Part shown: positions 52,631 through 61,678 of the stretch, in pieces
Layout: the number at the start of each line of letters is the position of its first letter
How positions within the stretch are numbered: position 1 is the stretch's first letter
Assembly (NCBI RefSeq): GCF_000620785.1
Contig: NZ_JIAI01000018.1
Span: 1-64,000 of the forward strand
From: Actinospineispora acaciae DSM 45401
Lineage (GTDB): Bacteria > Actinomycetota > Actinomycetes > Mycobacteriales > Pseudonocardiaceae
DNA: 64,000 nt
Direction of reading: 5' to 3'
Notes under the pieces: model-generated
Told to the model about the DNA's origin: nothing
The model's input: the letters and a program-made list of their open reading frames with translations, nothing else
The model's database searches: none
Made by a program: the position numbers and the translations under genes

Positions 52631-53668
52631 ATGAGACGTTTCAACCGGGTGCTGGGCGCGCTCGCCGCCGTCGTCGTGGTGGGGCTCGCGGCGGGGTGCG
52701 CGGGGCCGGGCGGCGGCGGTGGAGGCGACCGCGACAAGACGCTGCGGCTGGCCTACCAGGCGTTCCCGAGCGGCGACCTGATCGTGAAGAACCAGCGCTG
52801 GCTGGAGCAGGCGCTGCCCGGCTACACGATCAAGTGGACCAAGTTCGAGTCGGGGGCCAGCGTCAACCAGGCCTTCCTCGGCGACGCGGTGGACATCGGG
52901 GCGATCGGCTCCAGCCCGGTCGCGCGCGGCCTGTCCGGCGCCTCGCCCATCCCGTACAAGGTGGCGTTCGTGCTGGACGTGGCCGGCGACAACGAGGCGC
53001 TGGTGGCGCGGCGGGCATCCGGCGTGAGCTCGGTCGAGCAGCTGCGCGGGCGGCGGGTCGCCACCCCGTTCGCCTCCACCGCGCACTACAGCCTGCTGGC
53101 CGCGCTGGCCAAGGCAAGGCTGTCCGCGTCCGACGTCAGGCTGGTGGACCTGCAGCCGCAGGCCATCATCGCGGCCTGGGAGCGCGGCGACATCGACGCC
53201 GCCTACACCTGGCTGCCCACCCTGGACCAGCTGCGCGGCTCCGGCACCACCCTGGTCACCAGCCGGACGATCGCCACCGACGGCAAGCCCACCCTGGACC
53301 TCGCGGTGGTCTCGGACCAGCTGATCGCCCGGCACCCGGAGGTGGTGGCGGCCTGGCGCAAGGCGCAGTCCCGGGCGCTGGAGCTCATCGCGCGCGACCG
53401 CCGCGCGGCGGCCACCCACATCGGCCAGGAGCTCAACATCGGTCCGGACGCCGCGCTCGCCCAGCTCGAACAGGGCGTCTACCTCACGCCCGCGCAGGTC
53501 GCCTCCCCGGAGTGGCTGGGCACCGACGGCAACCCCGGCAACCTGGCGAACAACCTGGGCAGCGCCGCCAGGTTCCTGCTCGACCAGAAGCAGATCGACA
53601 AGGCGCCGACGCCGGAGCTCCTGCGCGGCTCGCTGTACCTGACCGGACTGCCCGGTGAGCTCCAGTAG
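52631..53668 (+). CDS. ssuA: Aliphatic sulfonate/taurine-type ABC substrate-binding lipoprotein (SsuA/TauA-like)
   Basis: 345 residues: signal with lipobox (GLAAGC) and an NMT1/TauA-like binding fold (LRLAYQAFPSGDLIVKN, IGAIGSSPVARGLSGASP, ATPFASTAHYSLLAALAKA, GDIDAAYTWLPTLDQL). It starts 5 bp after SsuC and its end overlaps SsuB by 14 bp. The overall pattern is close to taurine-binding proteins, so taurine or a related sulfonate is the best guess. Confidence 0.92.
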   Translation: MRRFNRVLGALAAVVVVGLAAGCAGPGGGGGGDRDKTLRLAYQAFPSGDLIVKNQRWLEQALPGYTIKWTKFESGASVNQAFLGDAVDIGAIGSSPVARGLSGASPIPYKVAFVLDVAGDNEALVARRASGVSSVEQLRGRRVATPFASTAHYSLLAALAKARLSASDVRLVDLQPQAIIAAWERGDIDAAYTWLPTLDQLRGSGTTLVTSRTIATDGKPTLDLAVVSDQLIARHPEVVAAWRKAQSRALELIARDRRAAATHIGQELNIGPDAALAQLEQGVYLTPAQVASPEWLGTDGNPGNLANNLGSAARFLLDQKQIDKAPTPELLRGSLYLTGLPGELQ

Positions 53669-54440
53669 CGCGCCGGCCCCGGTCCGGACGGCGGCCGCGG
53701 TCTCGCTGGCCGGGGTGACGCACCGCTACGGCAGCGTCACCGCCGTCGGGCCGCTGAGCCTGGACATCCCGGCCGGGGAGTTCCTGGTGCTGGCCGGCGC
53801 CTCGGGCTGCGGCAAGACCACCCTGCTCCGGCTGATCGCCGGTTTCGAGCCGGCCGGCGAAGGAACCGTGCTCGTCGCCGGGCACCCGCCGGAGCCAGGC
53901 AGGTCCGCCGGCGTGGTGTTCCAGCAGCCCCGGCTGTTCCCCTGGCGCACCGTCGGCGGGAACATCGACCTCGCGCTGCGCTACGCCGGGGTGCCCAAGC
54001 GGGAGCGCCCGGCCCGGCGGGAGGCGCTGCTGGACCGGGTCGGCCTGCACGACACCGCCCGCCGGCGGATCTGGGAGATCTCCGGCGGCCAACAGCAACG
54101 GGTGGCCATCGCCAGGGTGCTCGCCGCCGACAACCCGCTGTTCCTGCTGGACGAGCCGTTCGCCGCGCTCGACGCGCTGACCAGGGAGCGGCTGCAGGAG
54201 GACGTCCGGCGGGTGAGCATCGACTCCGCCCGCACGTCCGTGTTCGTCACCCACAGCGCCGACGAGGCGGTGTTCCTCGGCTCCCGCGTGGTCGTACTGA
54301 CCCCGCGTCCCGGGCGGGTCGCGCTGGACCTGCCGGTGGACCTGCCGCGCGGCGCTGTCGACCCGGCCGAGGTCCGCGAGTCGGCCCGGTTCGCCGAGCT
54401 GCGCAACGAGGTCGCCCGCGCGGTTCGGACGGCAACCTGA
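53655..54440 (+). CDS. ssuB: Sulfonate-type ABC transporter ATPase (SsuB/TauB-like)
   Basis: 261 residues with Walker A GASGCGKTT, FQQPRLFPWRTV Q-loop, signature SGGQQQR and Walker B LFLLDEPFAALD, followed by the switch His in VTHSADEA. The GTG start lies within the end of ssuA. It completes an SsuCAB importer that should feed the adjacent organosulfur oxygenases. Confidence 0.93.
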   Translation: MSSSSAPAPVRTAAAVSLAGVTHRYGSVTAVGPLSLDIPAGEFLVLAGASGCGKTTLLRLIAGFEPAGEGTVLVAGHPPEPGRSAGVVFQQPRLFPWRTVGGNIDLALRYAGVPKRERPARREALLDRVGLHDTARRRIWEISGGQQQRVAIARVLAADNPLFLLDEPFAALDALTRERLQEDVRRVSIDSARTSVFVTHSADEAVFLGSRVVVLTPRPGRVALDLPVDLPRGAVDPAEVRESARFAELRNEVARAVRTAT

Positions 54441-54481
54441 TCGCGAGAGTCACCGCATCGATCGATCTGAGGGAGATCATC

Positions 54482-54976
54482 GTGTCTGTCACCGACGAAC
54501 TGCTCGAACACAACGCCGCATATGCCGCGTCCTTCATCGGGCCGCTGCCCCTCCCACCGGCGAAGCACCTCGCCGTCGTGGCCTGCATGGACGCCCGGCT
54601 CAACGTCTACGGCATCCTCGGCTTGCGGGAAGGGGAGGCCCATGTCATCCGCAACGCCGGCGGTGTGATCACCGATGACGAGATCCGCTCGTTGGCGATC
54701 AGCCAGCGCCTGCTCGGCACCGAGGAGATCATCCTCATCCACCACACCGACTGCGGCATGCTGACATTCACCGACGACGCCTTCAAGGCCGCGATCCAAC
54801 AGGAAACCGGTATCAAGCCCCCTTGGGCGGCCGAGTCGTTCTCCGACCTGGACGCCGATGTCCGGCAGTCCATCGCGCGCATCGAAGCCAGCCCGTTCAT
54901 CCCGAAGAAGACATCCATCCGCGGCTTCGTCTTCGACGTTGCCACCGGGAAGCTCGACGAGGTCAGGAGGCCGTAG
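54482..54976 (+). CDS. Beta-class carbonic anhydrase
   Basis: 164 residues with all zinc-site residues: Cys35-x-Asp37-x-Arg39 (ACMDARL) and His88-x-x-Cys91 (HHTDCG). The sequence strongly resembles the short mycobacterial type represented by Rv1284 (EGEAHVIRNAG, HTDCGMLTFTDD). It lies 41 bp after ssuB, with GAGGGAG before the GTG, so it is probably the last gene of the sulfur operon. It may hydrate CO2 or, as some beta-CA relatives do, act on COS/CS2. Confidence 0.93.
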   Translation: MSVTDELLEHNAAYAASFIGPLPLPPAKHLAVVACMDARLNVYGILGLREGEAHVIRNAGGVITDDEIRSLAISQRLLGTEEIILIHHTDCGMLTFTDDAFKAAIQQETGIKPPWAAESFSDLDADVRQSIARIEASPFIPKKTSIRGFVFDVATGKLDEVRRP

Positions 54977-54996
54977 TTCGCACGACCATGAGCTGA

Positions 54997-56244
54997 TCAC
55001 CGGGCCACGCCCCCGACCCGACCGGTGAGGGCGGCGGCCGGAATCACCGCGAGCGCCAGGACGCCGCCGGCCAGGGCGAGCGCCGGGTAGCTGGTGGCCG
55101 CGACCATGAGCCCGGATCCCATTCCGCCGGTGGCTCCGGAGATGGCGATGGAGACATCCACCGCGCCCTGTGTCTTTGCGCGGGTGGCCAGCGGCACGGT
55201 GTCGGCGATCACGGCCGTGCCCGCGATGAGCCCGAGGTTCCAGCCCAGCCCGAGCAACGCCATCGCCACCGCCAGCAGCGCCACGGAGTCGCCGGGCGCG
55301 ACCGCGGCGAGCACCCCCGCCCCGAGCAGCGTCGCCCCGGACGCGGCGGCGACAGGCAGCCGGCCAACGCGGTCGACCAGCCAGCCGGTCAACGGTGACG
55401 GCAGGTACATGGCGGCGACGTGGACCGCGATCACGAACCCGGCGGCGGCCGTGCCGTGACCGTGCTGGACCAGGTGGACCGGTGCCATGGTCATGATCGC
55501 CACCATCACGAGCTGCGTCAGCGCCATGACGAACCCGCCGACGGCGACTCCCCTGCCGGAGCCGCCGGCCCGTGTCGAGGCCGGCGCGGCCACCGGGTCG
55601 GTCGTGCCCAGCTCGCGGGCCAACAGCAGGGGGTCCGGGCGCAGGTGGACGGCCAGCACGAGCGCGGCCAGCGCGTAGGCGACGGTGCTGAGCAGAAACG
55701 GTCCGGCCAGGTGGGGAAGGCCCACGGCGTGGGCCAGCGCGCCGGTGGGGGCCGCCAGGTTGGGGCCGACGACACCGCCGACGGTGGTGGCCACCAGCAC
55801 GGTGGACACGGCGCGGCCGCGGTGGGAGGCGGTGGCCAGGTCGGCCCCGGCGTAGCGGGCCTGCAGGTTGGCCGCGGTGCCCGCGCCGTACACGAACAGG
55901 GCGACGAACAGCAGGACCGGGGCGTCCAGGGCCGAGGCGACGATGACACCGAGGCTGCCGATCGCGCCGGTGAGGTATCCGGTGGCGAGGCCGAGGCGAC
56001 GGCCCCGGGCGTGCGAGAGGCGGCCCACCGCGACGGCGGCGAGCGCGGAGCCGCTGGTGAACAGGGCACTGGGCAGCCCGGCCATGCCGGTGGAGCCGAG
56101 CATGTCCTGGGCCAACAGCGCGCCGACGGTGACCCCGGCGGCCAGCCCCGCGCCGCTGAGGATCTGCGCGGAGACCAGGACGGTCAGCACGCGGCGCTGT
56201 GCTCGGGTGATCTCGATGGGATGCGGGTCGGGGGCGCCGCTCAC
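54997..56244 (-). CDS. MFS transporter
   Basis: About 415 residues with 12 membrane segments (ILSGAGLAAGVTVGALLAQ, VGRLSHARGRRLGLATGYL between TM2 and TM3). The GTG at 56244 lacks its own ribosome-binding site but overlaps the TGA of a short upstream ORF (GTGA), suggesting coupled translation. Probable drug or metabolite exporter; the substrate is unknown. Confidence 0.87.
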   Translation of the reverse strand: MSGAPDPHPIEITRAQRRVLTVLVSAQILSGAGLAAGVTVGALLAQDMLGSTGMAGLPSALFTSGSALAAVAVGRLSHARGRRLGLATGYLTGAIGSLGVIVASALDAPVLLFVALFVYGAGTAANLQARYAGADLATASHRGRAVSTVLVATTVGGVVGPNLAAPTGALAHAVGLPHLAGPFLLSTVAYALAALVLAVHLRPDPLLLARELGTTDPVAAPASTRAGGSGRGVAVGGFVMALTQLVMVAIMTMAPVHLVQHGHGTAAAGFVIAVHVAAMYLPSPLTGWLVDRVGRLPVAAASGATLLGAGVLAAVAPGDSVALLAVAMALLGLGWNLGLIAGTAVIADTVPLATRAKTQGAVDVSIAISGATGGMGSGLMVAATSYPALALAGGVLALAVIPAAALTGRVGGVAR

Positions 56245-56309
56245 CGGGCGGACGAGTCCGGACGCACGAACCTTCCGATACGCGGAACGACTCCGATGTG
56301 TGCCGTCAT
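56241..56309 (-). CDS. 22-codon upstream ORF coupled to the MFS gene
   Basis: It begins ATGACGGCACACATC with an excellent GGGAGGA site and encodes MTAHIGVVPRIGRFV followed by seven more residues. Its stop overlaps the MFS start codon by 3 bases. It could be a coupling or regulatory leader, or the displaced true N-terminus if a frameshift lies near 56250. Confidence 0.5.
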   Translation of the reverse strand: MTAHIGVVPRIGRFVRPDSSAR

Positions 56310-56466
56310 GCCGTCCTCCCTGCACGCGGTGCGGTCGCGGCCGTTGTAGACGCCGATGGTGTACACACCCCGGCGCGGCCGGCCACTTGACAGCGGCGGG
56401 TGTGGCGCCGTTCACTGAATTGGCCAGTCCACAGACCAACACCGTCGTCGGTCCGGAAGGGGCACC

Positions 56467-57781
56467 ATGGCCGTGACGCCCAGCCGCCGCCGTTTCCGCT
56501 ACCGCTGGGTGGTGCTGGGCACCGACTTCGGCGTGCCTGGGGCTCAACTACGCCGACCGGAGCGCGATCAGCGTCGCGGCGCCGTTCATCATCGCCGAGT
56601 TCGGGTTCTCCAACGCCGAGTTCGGCGTGATACTGAGCGTCTTCTTCTTCGGCTATGCGCCGTTCAACTGGATCGGCGGCCACCTCTCGGACAAGCTCGG
56701 ACCCCGGCTGGTGCTGGGCACCGCGCTGGCCTGGTGGTCCACCTTCACCGCGCTGACCGCGGCCGGTGCCGGGTTCGTCAGCTTCCTCGTCGTCCGGTTC
56801 CTGTTCGGCTTCGGCGAGGGACCGCAGGCGACGGTGACGGCGAAGACCATGTCGAACTGGTTCCCGCAGCGGGAGCTGGGCCGGGCGCTGGGCGTGGCGA
56901 ACGCCTCGACCCCGCTGGGCGCCGCGGTCGCCTCCCCGATCGTGGTGGGGATCCTGGAGGCCAGCCACAACAACTGGCGGCTCGCCTTCCTCATCCTGGG
57001 CGGGGTCGGGCTGCTGTTCGCGGTCGGCTGGTTCGTCGTGGTGCGCGACACGCCGGAACAGCACCCGTGGGTCTCGCGGGCCGAGCGCGACGAGATCGTC
57101 CCGCACCGGGCCGGCGGCGCCCCGGACCCGGACCGGGCGCACGACGCGCCGCCGGTGCGCCGCTACCTGCGCGAGCCGCTGGTCTGGAGCACCGGGTTCG
57201 CGTTCTTCGGCTACGCCTGGGTGCTCTACACGTTCCTGTCCTGGTTCCCGGTGTACCTGCTGCAGGCCCAGCACGTGAGCCTGTCCGAGCTGGCCTGGGC
57301 CGGCGCGGTGCCGTGGGTGGTCGGGTTCCTCGGCCTGGTCGCCGGCGGGATGGTCACCGACTGGCTGGCCCGCCGCACCGGGCGGCCGCCGGAGGCCCGC
57401 AAGGCGATCATCGTGGTCAGCCTGCTGGTCACCGCCCTGCTGATGGGCCTGTCCATGACCGCCTCGAACCTGGCCTCGGCGGTGCTGCTGATGTCCGGCG
57501 TGCTGTTCTTCATGTACCTCACCGGCGCCCAGTACTTCGCCATCATCGCCGACCTGGTGCCGGCCGTCCGGTACGGCGGCGTGGTCGGCTTCGTGCACTT
57601 CGTGTCCAACTGCGCCGGGATCGCCGCGCCGTTCATCGTCGGCTGGATCCTCGACCGGACCCGGTCCTGGGCGTTGACGTTCGGCCTGGCCGCCGGGATC
57701 TGCGCCGCCGGCGGCCTGTGCATGCTCGCCTTCGGCGCGATCTCCCGGCTACGGAACCTGGAGCGTGCGACCGCCGGATGA
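56467..57781 (+). CDS. ACS-type MFS transporter (hexuronate/galactonate-like) with a frameshift near its start
   Basis: The ATG at 56467 follows GGAAGGGG and encodes RRRFRYRWVVLGTDFGV, the usual first helix start. The continuation LGLNYADRSAISVAAPFI is in another frame from about 56540, and that frame runs to 57781 (GWVVRFLFGFGEGP-type motifs, 12 helices, EQHPWVSRAERDEIV). Frame 2 has no usable start before a GTG at 56627, which would delete the first helix. Either a small indel has inactivated the gene or the sequence has an error. It starts the PhyH operon; ACS members move sugar acids and organic acids. Confidence 0.75.
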
Positions 57782-57797
57782 ATGGGAGGAGACAGAC

Positions 57798-58751
57798 ATG
57801 CCAGGGGTGGCGCAACAACTGGACGAGCGCGGCTACACGGTCGTCGAGGACGTCCTCGATCCCGGCCGCGACCTCCAACCGATCCTGGACGAGTACGCCG
57901 AGGTCCTCGACCGCGTCACCGCCACGCTGCACGCGGCCGGGTCGATCCGGGACACGCACGCCGACCTGCCGTTCGGGCCGAGGCTGATCCGGATCACCCG
58001 CGAGCACGGTGCCAGCCTGTCGCAGCACTTCGACATCAGCCTGCCGCAGGCCGGCATCCGCTCGGACACGCCCATGCACCTGGGCCCGGCCTGCTTCCGG
58101 CTGCTGACCAACCCCCGGTTGCTCGACCTGGCCTCGGCGCTGGTCGGCCCGGACATCCTGGTCAGCCCGGTGGGACACGTGCGCATCAAGCTGCCGGAGG
58201 GCACGATCGAGAACGGTGACGGCCAGATGGCCCAGATCCCCTGGCACCAGGACAACGGGGTGATCCTCTCCGAGGCCGACGAGTCGAACGTGCTGACGGT
58301 CTGGGTACCGATCAACGAGGCCACCGTCGACAACGGCTGCATGCGGGTGATCCCCACCCCGCGCGGCGGCGAGCTGCGCACCCACTGCCCGTCGATCCGG
58401 CGCGGCGCGCACATCCCGGACCGGCGGGTGGACGACGGCGACGCGGTCACGCTGCCGATGCGGGCGGGCAGCGTGCTGCTCATGCACCCCCGCACCGTGC
58501 ACAGCTCGCTGGGCAACACCACCTCCGACCAGGTGCGGATCAGCATGGACCTGCGCTACCAACCGGTCGGCCAGCCCACCGGCCGGCCGATGTTCCCGCC
58601 GTTCGTGGCCCGCTGCGCCACCCGCCCGGACACGGAGGTACGCGACCCCGAGGCGTGGGCGGCGATGTGGCGGACCGCGCGGGCGCGGCTCGCGGCCGAC
58701 CCACCGGCGGCGTTCAACCGCTGGGACGCCGACTCACCGGCCTGCGCCTGA
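57798..58751 (+). CDS. Phytanoyl-CoA dioxygenase (PhyH)-family oxygenase
   Basis: 317 residues; GGGAGGAG stands 6 bp before the ATG at 57798. The iron-binding H-x-D is in IPWHQDNG and the distal His in HPRTVHSSLGN, with the 2-oxoglutarate Arg in ISMDLRYQP. It is a cytoplasmic Fe(II)/2-oxoglutarate-dependent hydroxylase. It is co-directional with the MFS gene 16 bp upstream and probably acts on the imported compound; the substrate is unknown. Confidence 0.9.
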   Translation: MPGVAQQLDERGYTVVEDVLDPGRDLQPILDEYAEVLDRVTATLHAAGSIRDTHADLPFGPRLIRITREHGASLSQHFDISLPQAGIRSDTPMHLGPACFRLLTNPRLLDLASALVGPDILVSPVGHVRIKLPEGTIENGDGQMAQIPWHQDNGVILSEADESNVLTVWVPINEATVDNGCMRVIPTPRGGELRTHCPSIRRGAHIPDRRVDDGDAVTLPMRAGSVLLMHPRTVHSSLGNTTSDQVRISMDLRYQPVGQPTGRPMFPPFVARCATRPDTEVRDPEAWAAMWRTARARLAADPPAAFNRWDADSPACA

Positions 58752-58776
58752 CCGCTCGTCGTCGAGGCGGCCGCGC

Positions 58777-59571
58777 TCAGACCGCGTAGACGTGGTCGGG
58801 CATGTCGGTGACGAACATGTAGCCGGGCGCGTGGGTGATGGCGAACGGCGGCCGGGAGGCCATGATCGCCGCCTGCGGCGTCACCCCGCAGGCCCAGAAC
58901 ACCGGCACCTCGCCGTCGCGGATGTCCACGGGGTCGCCGAAGTCGGGGACGGACAGGTCGGCGATGCCGAGCGCCTCGGGCGCGCCGACGTGCACGGGCG
59001 CGCCGTGCACGGAGGGGAACCGTCCGCTGATGCGCACCGCGTCGGCCACCCGGTCGGCGGGGATCGGGCGCATGGAGACCACCATCGGCCCGGACAGGCG
59101 CCCGGCGGGGCGGCACGGGCGGTTGGTCCGGTACATGGACACGTTGCCGCCCTCGGCGATGTGCCGCAGCTCGAGCCCGGCCGCCACCAGCGGGGTCTCG
59201 AAGGTGAAGCTGCAGCCGATCAGGAAGCTGACCAGGTCGTCCGACCAGTACCGGGTGATCTCGGCCGGCTCGTCGACCAGCTCGCCGTCGCGCCAGACCC
59301 GGTAGGCGGGCAGGTCCACCCGCAGGTCCGCGTTCGGCGCGACGGACGGGTGCGGGCTGCCGGCGTCGGTGACGTCGATGATCGGGCAGGGCTTGGGGTT
59401 GCGCTGCCCGAACAGCAGCGTCTCGTAGGCGTAGTCGCGCGGGACGATGATCAGGTTGGCCTGGGCGTAGCCGGGCGCCCAGCCCGCCGTGGGGGTGCGC
59501 TCGCCGTCGCGGAACCGGGCGCGCGCCTCGGCCGGGTCGGCGCTCGGGGTGGCGGTCGGGGTGGAGGGCAT
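58777..59571 (-). CDS. YcsI/DUF1445-family putative hydro-lyase
   Basis: 264 residues from the ATG at 59571. Family motifs GYAQANLIIVPRDYAYETLL, CSFTFETPL, YRTNRPCRPAG, VFWACGVTPQ and HAPGYMFVTD are all visible. In Bacillus the homologue ycsI sits with an NRAMP-like gene (ycsG), as here, next to 5-oxoproline metabolism genes. It is 12 bp downstream of the NRAMP-like gene and likely co-transcribed. The reaction is unproven. Confidence 0.88.
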   Translation of the reverse strand: MPSTPTATPSADPAEARARFRDGERTPTAGWAPGYAQANLIIVPRDYAYETLLFGQRNPKPCPIIDVTDAGSPHPSVAPNADLRVDLPAYRVWRDGELVDEPAEITRYWSDDLVSFLIGCSFTFETPLVAAGLELRHIAEGGNVSMYRTNRPCRPAGRLSGPMVVSMRPIPADRVADAVRISGRFPSVHGAPVHVGAPEALGIADLSVPDFGDPVDIRDGEVPVFWACGVTPQAAIMASRPPFAITHAPGYMFVTDMPDHVYAV

Positions 59572-59582
59572 GGTCGTCTGCC

Positions 59583-60814
59583 TCACTGGAAGATCGATGC
59601 GATGGAGGTGATGGACAGGACCGCGGCGTACGCGGTGAACAGCCAGGCCGCTATCCCGGAGCCGAGCAGGAGCTTCGGGTAGCGGTAGCCGTCGATGAGG
59701 TCGCGCCGGCGCAGCGCCACCCACAGGATGATGCCGAGCCCGACCGGCAGCACCAGCCCGTTGATCGCGCCGGCGAACACGAGCATGGCCTGCGGGGTCT
59801 GCCCGGCCACCACGAAGACCACGGTGGCCAGGCCGATGAGCACGATCACCGCCCGGTTGAAGTGGCGGCGGACCGGGGCCAGGTAGGTGCGCAGGAAGGT
59901 GGCGGTGGTGTACGAGTTGCCCATCGTGCTGGTCATCCCGGCGGCCCAGAACACCAGCCCGAACAGGTGCAGGCCCACCGGGCCGAACGCGGCCAGGAAG
60001 CTGGAGCCGGCGGCGTCGTTCGCGTTGGCGAGGTGTGCCCCGGTGGCCACGACGCCGAAGAAGCCGAGGAACAGCACGATGCGCAGCACGCAGGCGACCA
60101 GGACGCCGGTGAGCGCGCCCCGGTTGATCCGCGCCACGTTGGCCACCCCGGTGACGCCGGCGTCGATCAGCCGGTGCGCCCCGGAGTACGTGATGAACCC
60201 CCCGACCGTGCCGCCGATCAGGGTCAGGATGGGCAGCAGCGGCAGCCCGTGCGGGGCCACGGTGCCCACCGCCGCCTGGTCGAGCGGGGGCGCGGTGACC
60301 GCGACCAGTGCGATGATCAACCCGATCTTGACGACGCCGAGCACGATCATGACCCGGTCGAACACGACGAACACCGACCTGGCCAGGAAGATGGCGATGG
60401 CCAGGCAGCCGCTGACCGCCGCGCCGAGCCGCTGTCCACGCCGAGCAGGTTGTGCAGCCCCAGCCCCGCGCCGGCCACGTTGCCGATGTTGAACACCACC
60501 GCGCCGAGCACGACGAACGTGGTCAGCAGTTGGCCGGCGCCGGGGAAGACCTTCGCGGCGAGGTCCTGGGCGCGTTGCCCGGAGACGCCCAGGATGCGCC
60601 ACACGTTCAGCTGCACCGCCACGTCGATCACCATCGAGACGACCACGGCGCAGGCGAACGAGGCCTGGTAGAGGACGGTGAACGAGGCGGTCTGGGTGAT
60701 GAAGCCCGGCCCGGCGGCGCTCATCGCCATCAGCACGGCGGCGCCGAGCAGGGGCGGCACCCGCAGCCAGCTGCGCGGCCCGGACGGCTCGGTGGTCCTG
60801 GTCGTGCCGCCCAT
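59583..60814 (-). CDS. NRAMP-family (YcsG-like) transporter with an internal frameshift
   Basis: The N-terminal part (60814 to about 60435) reads MGGTTRTTEPSGPRSWLRVP...NIGNVAGAGLGLHNLLGVDS and then shifts frame; the continuation LGAAVSGCLAIAIFLARSVF runs in another frame to 59583. One missing base near 60430 explains this. About 410 residues and 11 helices if joined. The metal-site DPGN of true NRAMPs is absent (GPGFITQTASF instead), so it is probably not a metal transporter. Either pseudogenised or a sequence error. Confidence 0.75.
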
Positions 60815-60904
60815 CTCACTCCCGGGAGTCGGGGTTGCCCTTTCTACCGTTGCGCTTAAGTTAGACGTCAGACCTTTCTATGGCCAGCGGCAGTAGGAGA
60901 GTGC

Positions 60905-61678
60905 GTGACCACTTCGACACCGGCGCCGGCGATCCTCGTCGAGGCGGTCAGTGCGGACTGCTACGGCCAGGTCAGGGGCCGGCTGCGGGAGCTCGTCGCC
61001 AGGCTCGGCGCGCAGGGCACGACGCGTCTTCCCTCCGAGGCGGAGCTGGCCGCCGCGCTGGGGGTCAGCCGGCCCACGCTGCGCTCGGCCCTGCAGTCGC
61101 TGCAGGAGGAGGGCCGGATCCGCCGGCTGCACGGGCGGGGCACCTTCATCAACCGGCACGCGGTGGGCATCCGCGCCAACCTGGCGGAAGCCGGCGCGTT
61201 CCTGGACCTGCTCGCCCAGCCGTCGGTACACATCGCCGAGCAACGCGTCGTGCCGCTCGACGCCGAGGTGTCGGCGTCCCTCGAACTGCCCGCCGGCGAG
61301 CCCGGCCTGCGCATCGAGCGGGTCTTCCACGCCGGCGACACGCCGGCGGTGCACACCGTCGACCTGGTACCGGTGCGGCTGCTGGCCGGCGGTCGGGACC
61401 GGTCGCCGGAGACCCTGGACGCGACCCGGTCGACCTTCGAGTTCGTGCGCACGCACCTGGGCCGCCCGGTGTGCTACTCGGTGGCCGAGGTCCGCCCGGT
61501 GCTCGCGCCGCCGGAGGTGGCCACCCGGCTGCGCCTGCCGGCGACCCGGCCGGTGCTGCGGCTGCGGCACACCCACATCCAGGCCGACGAGCGCCCGGTC
61601 GCGGTGACCGTGGCCCACGTCAACGACGACCACCTGTGCTTCTCGGTCATCCGCAGCCACCTGGACGAGCGGTCATGA
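60905..61678 (+). CDS. GntR-family regulator with UTRA domain
   Basis: 257 residues: winged helix (~20-85, LPSEAELAAALGVSRPTLRSALQ, split as LPSEAELAAALG and SRPTLRSALQSL) and a C-terminal UTRA ligand domain (~100-245). AGGAG precedes the GTG by 6 bp. It is divergent from the NRAMP-YcsI operon across 90 bp containing a GACGTC core and overlaps the next gene by 4 bp. It probably controls the whole transport/catabolic locus. Confidence 0.93.
   Translation: MTTSTPAPAILVEAVSADCYGQVRGRLRELVARLGAQGTTRLPSEAELAAALGVSRPTLRSALQSLQEEGRIRRLHGRGTFINRHAVGIRANLAEAGAFLDLLAQPSVHIAEQRVVPLDAEVSASLELPAGEPGLRIERVFHAGDTPAVHTVDLVPVRLLAGGRDRSPETLDATRSTFEFVRTHLGRPVCYSVAEVRPVLAPPEVATRLRLPATRPVLRLRHTHIQADERPVAVTVAHVNDDHLCFSVIRSHLDERS

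Noticed and set aside
56627..56629. GTG as the true start of the ACS-type MFS gene
   Set aside because: It would remove the conserved first membrane helix, part of which is visible upstream in two frames. A frameshift explains the data better.
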